A stretch of 28,127 nt of DNA from assembly GCA_024762895.1 (NCBI GenBank), contig JANTGN010000008.1:1-28127 (forward strand), in the 5' to 3' direction. The notes below the pieces were generated by a model. The model made no database searches. It was not told the DNA's origin and was given only the letters and a program-made list of their open reading frames with translations. This document shows positions 22,905-28,127 of the stretch, piece after piece. A program made the position numbers and the translations under genes. Every line of letters starts with the position of its first letter. The stretch's first letter is position 1. This stretch comes from Thiotrichales bacterium. Lineage in GTDB: Bacteria > Pseudomonadota > Gammaproteobacteria > J044.

Positions 22905-23372
22905 ATGAAAACATTCAATCAGTTAATCGAAGAAGGCCTGCAAACGGTCGACGAGCTCTTTCCCTGGGATCTGGATGAAGATCTGCAAGCAGGAAAAGAT
23001 ACTCTGATCCTGGATGTACGAGAACCCGATGAATATAACGCTATGCATATCAGGGGATCGATATTCGCACCCAGGGGGGTACTGGAATCAGCTGCAGAAT
23101 GGGGCTACGACGATACGATCCCCGAGCTTGTCCAGGCCAGGGATCGCGTTGTCGTGGTCGTCTGCCGCTCTGGAAATCGCAGCGTACTGGCTGGTAGGAC
23201 CCTGCAACTCATGGGTTATCAGAACGTCAGGTCACTGAAGACCGGGCTGCGCGGCTGGAATGATTATGAATTACCCCTGATCGACAAGGATGGCAACGAG
23301 GTGGATATCGACGAGGCTGAAGAATTCCTGTCCAGCAAGGTCAGTGCGGAGCAGATGGGGCCGGACGCATAA
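22905..23372 (+). CDS. Rhodanese-domain sulfurtransferase, 155 aa
   Basis: Single rhodanese domain with LILDVREPDEYNAMHIRGS (34-52) and active-site loop Cys87 in VVCRSGNRSVLAG, ending in a short acidic tail. The N-terminal 30 residues (VDELFPWDLDEDL) are a small extra segment. There is no signal peptide, so it should be cytoplasmic and form a persulfide on Cys87. It lies 25 bp after the response regulator, possibly in the same unit; it could deliver sulfur to the Dsr or Tus relay. The ribosome site is not evident. Its stop codon falls inside the hairpin at 23361-23384. Confidence 0.88.
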   Translation: MKTFNQLIEEGLQTVDELFPWDLDEDLQAGKDTLILDVREPDEYNAMHIRGSIFAPRGVLESAAEWGYDDTIPELVQARDRVVVVVCRSGNRSVLAGRTLQLMGYQNVRSLKTGLRGWNDYELPLIDKDGNEVDIDEAEEFLSSKVSAEQMGPDA

Positions 23373-23384
23373 ACAGGCGTCCGG
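23361..23384. terminator. Hairpin between convergent rhodanese and S24-peptidase genes
   Basis: CCGGACGC (23361-23368) pairs with GCGTCCGG (23377-23384) over an 8-nt loop that contains the rhodanese stop codon. There is no T-run, so termination would be inefficient; the position between convergent genes supports the role. Confidence 0.5.
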
Positions 23385-23391
23385 TTAACTC

Positions 23392-23730
23392 TCAGCTATA
23401 AAACTTACGGGCCTTGCGCCCTTTCCCTGGCACGGATTGCTGAACGATTATTCCCTTGATGACCTCGGTACCGGGTATTTCTACCGTCTCGGATTCATCC
23501 TTTAAGATGGCCAGATAGTGCTTTCCATCTTTGCGCCGATACTGGCGTAGGAGATATTCATCATTCTGTATGGCGATGACATAACTCCCATCCTTCAGCA
23601 CCCCGGTGGGATCGATAATGATGACATTCCCATCTGGAAACTCGGGTTCCATGCTGTCCCCTCTCACTTGCAGGGCATAGAGCTCGCCCGAGGCACAACC
23701 GGTGATATCTCTGATGAAACTGTCTTGCAT
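23392..23730 (-). CDS. Stand-alone S24/LexA-type peptidase domain, probably lacking the catalytic Lys
   Basis: 112 aa with the LexA/UmuD/signal-peptidase-like fold: LYALQVRGDSMEPEFPDGNVIIID (18-41), where Ser26 in GDSMEP is the usual nucleophile, then GSYVIAI and EYLLRQYRR. In LexA and UmuD the catalytic Lys lies about 37 residues after the Ser; here the equivalent is Arg62 (or nearby Arg), so self-cleavage is doubtful. There is no N-terminal helix-turn-helix, unlike repressors, and no membrane segment. It may be a UmuD-like or regulatory remnant. It lies 87 bp downstream of the 328-aa gene and starts at ATG 23730. Confidence 0.75.
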   Translation of the reverse strand: MQDSFIRDITGCASGELYALQVRGDSMEPEFPDGNVIIIDPTGVLKDGSYVIAIQNDEYLLRQYRRKDGKHYLAILKDESETVEIPGTEVIKGIIVQQSVPGKGRKARKFYS

Positions 23731-23817
23731 TACTCACTACCTGTTTAAATCTGGACACATAGAATAACGATTTAAGCCAAAATCCGCCAATTTCCACGAT
23801 GATGTAGTGGTCTCGGC

Positions 23818-24804
23818 CTAGCCCCCTCCTAACAGATACTGCTGCTTGATCGCGGCAGCCCACAGGGCCAGGTAGATGGGGGTAGTATATTCCGGGTATG
23901 CCTGCAGATCCTCATGGGAGACCTCAATTTCTGTGGGCCTTAACCTGCCTTCATCCAGCCCGTAGATGACCCCTGCTCGGCGATCCAGATAATAGTTATC
24001 AAAGACATGAATCATCTCACGTTGCCCGCCGCCGGTATCCGGTATCAGAAAACTACTGCCCGGTGCTGCGGGCTGGTTCCAGAAGCCCTTAATTCGACTA
24101 TGCGCCACCATGTGAGACAGACACTGCACGGCATTGATCATCACCTGGTCTGGCTTAAACCCGGCATCCGGTAGCGCCTGCTCAAAATGCCAAAGGCAGC
24201 CGGCCCACTTCAGCCCGGTTTCGGCCGGGTCCAGTGAAAACGGGTTATTCTCAGCCTTCGCCAGCTGAAAACCATAGGCCTGGGCCATCAGGCGATCACG
24301 TTCGTATTCCTCTTCGCTGTAAGAGCTGGCGATTACATGGGTAGAGGCGGAAAGTAATTCCGATAGTCCGCCTTCAAGCAGGGAGGTATTCTCTTCAAAA
24401 CCGGGTTGAAAAATAACCGCCAGGTCAGGCGGGGCCATGCCCTGTGCCAGCACCTCATTCAGGGTTCCCTTGAGAATCCGTTCATTGTCCGGGGCATTCA
24501 CATCCGGGCCGATCAGGCGATAGTGAACGGCCTCAATACCCAGTAACGCCTCGAGACAGGCAAACCAGCCCCCCGCATCTTTTCCATCGATGAGCTCGGC
24601 CCCAATGACCCAGAGATCGAGGTGCTGACGTTCCAGGTATTCAGGAAAATGTCTGGCCAGGTACCAGGCCAGGCTGACGACGGGCATCAGGGCCAGTTTC
24701 AGTTCCTTGCCTGAATACCCATGAGAAACCAGACACGACCGCCCTTTTAACTGATCCAGACAGTCCGACCAGGATTGACATTGAAGTACGAGTGGCTTAT
24801 TCAA
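23818..24804 (-). CDS. Uncharacterised 328-aa protein (MSS51 C-terminal-like; possible DsrS-type protein)
   Basis: The segment DLAVIFQPGFEEN (about 127-139), followed by LLSASTHVIASSYSEEEYERDR and later NPF, resembles the C-terminal domain of MSS51-type proteins; this is pattern memory. There is no signal peptide or membrane segment; six Cys are scattered. In A. vinosum a soluble protein of unknown function, DsrS, ends the dsr cluster; this protein might be related, but here it is on the opposite strand and I cannot confirm homology. The start is a TTG at 24804 without a clear ribosome site; no ATG occurs before residue 40. It is divergent from mltF. Confidence 0.7.
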   Translation of the reverse strand: MNKPLVLQCQSWSDCLDQLKGRSCLVSHGYSGKELKLALMPVVSLAWYLARHFPEYLERQHLDLWVIGAELIDGKDAGGWFACLEALLGIEAVHYRLIGPDVNAPDNERILKGTLNEVLAQGMAPPDLAVIFQPGFEENTSLLEGGLSELLSASTHVIASSYSEEEYERDRLMAQAYGFQLAKAENNPFSLDPAETGLKWAGCLWHFEQALPDAGFKPDQVMINAVQCLSHMVAHSRIKGFWNQPAAPGSSFLIPDTGGGQREMIHVFDNYYLDRRAGVIYGLDEGRLRPTEIEVSHEDLQAYPEYTTPIYLALWAAAIKQQYLLGGG

Positions 24805-24892
24805 TAGTAGCGGGGATTACGTTAGCTGTTATCATAAAAAAATACTAACATAACCAATCACTATCTTGCTGCTTTCAATTCGACAATCCAGC

Positions 24893-26308
24893 ATGGGCGC
24901 GCGAATAGCCCTGATCACCCTGATCTGCCTGATTCTGGGTCTTTTCATCGTGACCCTTTACCATGACACCAGCGAGCTCGATCAGGTCATCAAGCGCGGA
25001 GAACTGGTCGTCGCCACACGAAACAGTCCAACCACCTATTTCGAGGGCCCGGATGGCCCCATGGGATTTGAATATGACCTGGCCAGGGCCTTCGCCGATC
25101 ACCTGGGGGTTGAGCTACGCCTCGTTGTTCCCGATAAACTGAGTGATATCCTGGTGCTGGTGGAAGAAAATAAAGTAGATTTTGCCGCCGCAGGGCTAAC
25201 GGTCACCGAATCCCGAAAACGACGGGTTCGGTTTGGTCCCGTCATCGAAGAGATCCGTGAACAGGTTGTCTACAGAGAGGGGAAAAAGCAACCCAAAAGC
25301 ATTGGTGACCTGGTGGGCAACAACATTGAGGTCGTTGCCAGCAGTAGCCATGCCGAGAGGCTGGGAGAACTCCATCACCAATATACCGACCTGACCTGGA
25401 CCGAGCACCCACAGATGGATGCCCAGGAACTGCTGCTGATGATCAAGGAAGGCGTGGTTGATATTACCATCGCCGACTCCAATGAGGTGTCACTGGTGCG
25501 CAGATATACTCCGGAACTCAGGGTCGGATTCAATTTTTCCGGCCCCAAACAACTGGCCTGGGCCTTTCCCAAGCTTAAAGATGAATCTCTTTACTTTGCA
25601 GCCCGCGATTTTCTGGAAAAGGCCAGAGAAGATGGCCGCTTACAACAGATCAGAGAACGCTATTACGGCACCGCCCGACGCCTGAATTATGTTGGCACGC
25701 AGATCTATCTTGGCCATATCCTCAAGCGTCTGCCCACTTATCGCGAAGACTTTGAAGCCATCGGGGAACAACTGGGTATCGACTGGCGACTGATCGCTGC
25801 GATTGGTTACCAGGAGTCCCAATGGGATCCCAAGGCCATCTCCCCCACCGGCGTTCGCGGCCTGATGATGCTGACCCTGAATACGGCCAAGCAGATGGGA
25901 GTCAGCAGTCGCCTGGATCCAAAACAAAGCATCGAGGGTGGAGCAAAATACTTTGCCTACCTGCGCGACCGCTTACCCGAAGCGGTCCTTGACCCCGATC
26001 GCACCTGGATGGCCATGGCCGCCTACAACATCGGCTATGGGCACCTCGATGATGCACGTCAGATCACCCTGGAACAGGGAGGAGATCCCAATAAATGGAT
26101 CGATGTTATAGAAAGCCTGCCGCTCCTGATGCGAAAGAAATGGTATAAAAAAACACGCTTTGGCTATGCACGTGGCACGGAGGCCGCCAATTACGTCCAG
26201 AACATTCGGAGTTATTACGACATTCTCATCTGGATGACCGAGAAGGAAAAAACGCATAAGGAGACGGGTCCTCCTCCGGCCTTTGGAATCCTGCCACCCA
26301 GCTTATAA
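24893..26308 (+). CDS. mltF: Membrane-bound lytic murein transglycosylase F
   Basis: 471 aa. N-terminal anchor or signal (ARIALITLICLILGLFIVTLY), then a family-3 solute-binding-like domain (ELVVATRNSPTTYFE to YYGTA, about 37-262), then a C-terminal SLT lytic transglycosylase domain with catalytic Glu308 in AAIGYQESQWDPKAISPTGV, followed by RGLMMLTLNTA and MAAYNIGYGHLDDA. It cleaves peptidoglycan at the outer membrane inner face. An in-frame TTG at 24866 would add nine residues; neither start has a good ribosome site, and I prefer the ATG at 24893. Convergent with the MBL-fold gene, with a hairpin between them. Confidence 0.94.
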   Translation: MGARIALITLICLILGLFIVTLYHDTSELDQVIKRGELVVATRNSPTTYFEGPDGPMGFEYDLARAFADHLGVELRLVVPDKLSDILVLVEENKVDFAAAGLTVTESRKRRVRFGPVIEEIREQVVYREGKKQPKSIGDLVGNNIEVVASSSHAERLGELHHQYTDLTWTEHPQMDAQELLLMIKEGVVDITIADSNEVSLVRRYTPELRVGFNFSGPKQLAWAFPKLKDESLYFAARDFLEKAREDGRLQQIRERYYGTARRLNYVGTQIYLGHILKRLPTYREDFEAIGEQLGIDWRLIAAIGYQESQWDPKAISPTGVRGLMMLTLNTAKQMGVSSRLDPKQSIEGGAKYFAYLRDRLPEAVLDPDRTWMAMAAYNIGYGHLDDARQITLEQGGDPNKWIDVIESLPLLMRKKWYKKTRFGYARGTEAANYVQNIRSYYDILIWMTEKEKTHKETGPPPAFGILPPSL

Positions 26309-26312
26309 TGCG

Positions 26313-26341
26313 ATGGCCGGGTTCGCTAAGAACCCGGCCAT
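26313..26341. terminator. Hairpin between convergent mltF and MBL-fold genes
   Basis: ATGGCCGGGTTC (26313-26324) pairs perfectly with GAACCCGGCCAT (26330-26341) over a 5-nt loop. No T-run follows on either strand, so it is an atypical terminator or protective stem. It begins 4 bp after the mltF stop. Confidence 0.6.
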
Positions 26342-26350
26342 GAGGCAGGG

Positions 26351-27313
26351 CTACTGCCCCAGGGCCTCGGCCTCAAGTGAGAGATACACCTGGTAGGCAT
26401 TTCTGCGATTGGCCTCATCAAAGGCCGGTAGTTGATTGAAATCAGACCAGTCAACCTCATCATAGGCCTCTGAAAAACTCATCATCTCGTCAACCGCGGC
26501 ACCCATGGCCTGGCGCAGGAAGGCCAGATAATTCTTAGTCATAGTGATGGCCTGAGCCGGCTCGCTGGCTGCGGGACCGTGCCCCGGTATCAGTGCCTGG
26601 ACATTATCGGTCTCGAGCTTTTCCAGGGTTTTAAGCCAGTTCTTCGTATTGGCACTACCAACGAAAGGAACGCGCCCTTCAAAGATGATGTCTCCGCTCA
26701 AAAGCACTCGATCAGGAAGCACATATAACATGAGATCGGCATCGGAATGGGCGTCTCCCAGATGGGTCACGTTAAATTCCACTCCTCCAAGGGTGAAGAC
26801 CATCGACTGGTCGACGTAGACATCGGGCCGGACCAGACGCGTGTCATCATCCACCCAGGGGAACAGAGAGACGCGGCGCTCCTGCAGGCGATTCTCAGCA
26901 TTGGGTGAATCGATATAGAGTTCAGAGCCCGAAGGCGCAATGATCTCGGCACCCGCCTCTTTGAAGACCTGCAGTCCGTAGACATGATCGGCATGATAAT
27001 GACTGACTATGACCTTCTTCACAGGCTGATCAGTCTTCTTGGCAATCAGGCCCATGAGCTTCTGGGCCAGTGAAGGTGTACCCAGGGCATCGAACAGGAT
27101 TACCCCCTCATCCGTGATCACCACACCGGCGTTGGAAATAAATCCTTCATTATCAGTCGCGATACCCGCCTTGCCCTGAACATAGTAAACATGGTCAGAG
27201 ACCTGGGTCAGTTCCATTTCTACTTTACTAGGGGCATAGTCCTTTGCCACACTGGCCATCGGCCAGATCAACAGGTTAATGAGTGCCACTAGCAGAAATT
27301 TCTTATGAATCAT
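26351..27313 (-). CDS. Exported metallo-beta-lactamase-fold hydrolase
   Basis: 320 aa with a signal peptide (FLLVALINLLIWPMASVAK, 6-24). Zinc motif HxHxDH is at His105, His107, Asp109, His110 (VSHYHADHVYG), with His189 (GDAHSDAD), Asp208 (LLSGDIIF) and His245 (IPGHGP) completing a two-metal site. The arrangement resembles SoxH and quinoprotein-relay metallohydrolases more than glyoxalase II, but this is by general pattern. Probable periplasmic hydrolase; substrate unknown. It starts immediately after the tadA stop (TGA-ATG), so translation is probably coupled. Confidence 0.9.
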   Translation of the reverse strand: MIHKKFLLVALINLLIWPMASVAKDYAPSKVEMELTQVSDHVYYVQGKAGIATDNEGFISNAGVVITDEGVILFDALGTPSLAQKLMGLIAKKTDQPVKKVIVSHYHADHVYGLQVFKEAGAEIIAPSGSELYIDSPNAENRLQERRVSLFPWVDDDTRLVRPDVYVDQSMVFTLGGVEFNVTHLGDAHSDADLMLYVLPDRVLLSGDIIFEGRVPFVGSANTKNWLKTLEKLETDNVQALIPGHGPAASEPAQAITMTKNYLAFLRQAMGAAVDEMMSFSEAYDEVDWSDFNQLPAFDEANRRNAYQVYLSLEAEALGQ

Positions 27314-27820
27314 TCATTCTTCTCCAACAGACTTGCCGTCTTGCTGCGTGTTAAGAGCCGATGTTCTACGGCTACGGAAAAATGTCTTTAACTGTGAGGA
27401 ACAGGCCTCAGCCAGCACATTTGAGGTCACTTCCATACAATGGTTCAATGGCTCTGCACAGGCCAGGTTGAATACCGAACCCGCGGCCCCCGTACGTGGA
27501 TCCGGGGCGCCATAGACCAGGCGGCCTATCCTCGCATGAACCAGTGCGCCCGTACACATGGGACAGGGCTCAAGGGTCACATACAGCGTGGCGCCAGTCA
27601 GCCGGTAATTGCCGACCTTTTCACCGGCTGCCCGCAAGGCCAGGATCTCGGCATGCGCCGTCGGGTCATGCCGCCCGATGGGCTGATTAAAGGCTCGGGC
27701 GACCACCTCACCATCCAGCACTACGACGGCGCCCACGGGCACCTCCCCCGCCTGCTCGGCCAATTCCGCCTGCTCCAGGGCCAGGCGCATCATCGATTCA
27801 TCGTCATCTAGTACTTTCAT
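27314..27820 (-). CDS. tadA: tRNA-specific adenosine deaminase TadA
   Basis: 168 aa. Converts A34 to inosine in tRNA-Arg(ACG). The deaminase zinc site is His56-Ala-Glu58 (AHAEILAL) and P85-Cys86-x2-Cys89 (LEPCPMCTGAL); AGEVPVGAVVV and NYRLTGATLYVTLEP are typical. Length is usual for TadA. ATG at 27820 gives MKVLDDDESMMRLAL. It is the first gene of a two-gene unit with the MBL-fold protein, whose ATG abuts the tadA TGA. Confidence 0.96.
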   Translation of the reverse strand: MKVLDDDESMMRLALEQAELAEQAGEVPVGAVVVLDGEVVARAFNQPIGRHDPTAHAEILALRAAGEKVGNYRLTGATLYVTLEPCPMCTGALVHARIGRLVYGAPDPRTGAAGSVFNLACAEPLNHCMEVTSNVLAEACSSQLKTFFRSRRTSALNTQQDGKSVGEE

Positions 27821-27844
27821 ACATTACAAGGAACAGGGATCAGG

Positions 27845-27850
27845 TATAAT
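27845..27850 (+). promoter_or_regulatory. Candidate -10 promoter element of the HDOD-domain gene
   Basis: A perfect TATAAT at 27845-27850, 57 bp before the start codon. The -35 is poor (TTACAA at 27824-27829, 15-bp spacing). The gap upstream is the divergent region with tadA. Confidence 0.45.
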
Positions 27851-27906
27851 AATCGCCTATTCACTCCGGCATTCATAATAAGATTACTCAAAACATCAAA
27901 TATTCC

Positions 27907-28127
27907 ATGCAAACAGATAATAACGAGCAATTTACTATAAAGGACTTCGTCGAGCAGCTACGGAAGGATATTGCACGTAACAAGATCAAACTTCCCACCC
28001 TGCCGAATATCTCCCTGGAGGCACTGGTCGTCGTCAATGACGACAGCAGCAAGGTCGTCGATGTGGCCGATGTGGTCGCCAAAGACACCGCCATCGCCTC
28101 CCGCCTGATCAAGTATGCCAATAGCCC
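27907..28127 (+). CDS. HDOD-domain protein, N-terminal part (runs off the window)
   Basis: 73 codons are present from the ATG at 27907 to the window edge. After a short N-terminus (QTDNNEQFTIKDFVEQL), the segment IKLPTLPNISLEALVVVND and VVAKDTAIASRLIKYANS matches the start of an HDOD domain, which has the general pattern LPxLPxxAxxLLxxxxD and DPxLxxRLLxxANS. HDOD proteins act in signalling and regulation. No clear ribosome site is seen before the ATG. Any C-terminal domain lies outside the window. Confidence 0.85.
   Translation, partial: MQTDNNEQFTIKDFVEQLRKDIARNKIKLPTLPNISLEALVVVNDDSSKVVDVADVVAKDTAIASRLIKYANS

Noticed and set aside
23818..24804. Naming the 328-aa gene dsrS
   Set aside because: Position and orientation differ from the A. 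vinosum arrangement and I cannot compare the sequences; left unnamed.
1..28127. Insertion sequences, integrases, rRNA and tRNA genes
   Set aside because: No transposase or integrase domains, terminal repeats or RNA gene signatures were seen.

Overview
The window is chromosomal DNA from a sulfur-oxidising gammaproteobacterium. It is dominated by one complete reverse-type (oxidative) dissimilatory sulfite reductase cluster, dsrABEFHCMKLJOP followed by dsrN and dsrR, spanning about 7.79-20.54 kb on the + strand. The presence of dsrEFH and dsrL, and the gene order, which matches that described for Allochromatium vinosum, point to oxidation of stored or intermediate sulfur rather than sulfate reduction. 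Housekeeping neighbours (ettA, mltF, tadA) look gammaproteobacterial. I cannot name a genus from the sequence.

Layout. 1-0.45 kb: end of an AT-rich membrane protein whose stop codon lies inside a terminator. 0.47-4.67 kb: exported alpha/beta hydrolase (-), ettA (+), two small unknown genes (-), and a PKHD-type Fe(II)/2-oxoglutarate dioxygenase (+) ending in a bidirectional terminator. 4.69-7.29 kb: a minus-strand cluster, divergent from dsrA, with a TauD-type dioxygenase, a 61-aa protein, a Cas6/Cmx6-like protein, a DsrC paralogue without any cysteine (RspA-like) and a 67-aa protein. No CRISPR array is visible. 7.30-7.79 kb: a long intergenic region whose right half can fold into a string of hairpins ahead of dsrA. 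7.79-18.69 kb: dsrA to dsrP, closed by a strong intrinsic terminator. 18.8-20.5 kb: dsrN and dsrR, apparently from their own promoter. 20.6-23.4 kb: a NarX/NarL-like two-component pair and a rhodanese. 23.4-24.8 kb (-): a stand-alone S24/LexA-type peptidase domain and a 328-aa protein. 24.9-28.1 kb: mltF (+), a metallo-beta-lactamase-fold protein and tadA (-), and the start of an HDOD-domain gene (+).

How it works together. DsrEFH pass sulfane sulfur to DsrC. The membrane complex DsrMKJOP oxidises the DsrC carrier and links it to the quinone or periplasmic side. DsrAB, with siroheme and Fe-S, oxidises the sulfur to sulfite with DsrL as electron acceptor partner. DsrN amidates siroheme, and DsrR is a cysteine-less A-type scaffold relative implicated in regulation. 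The neighbouring two-component system and rhodanese are plausible accessory regulation and sulfur-transfer functions.

The most unusual part is the divergent cluster that puts a Cas6-fold RNA-binding or cleaving protein beside a cysteine-less DsrC, next to a dsrA leader rich in predicted hairpins. A repurposed Cas6 acting on dsr transcripts is a testable idea but is not shown by the sequence.
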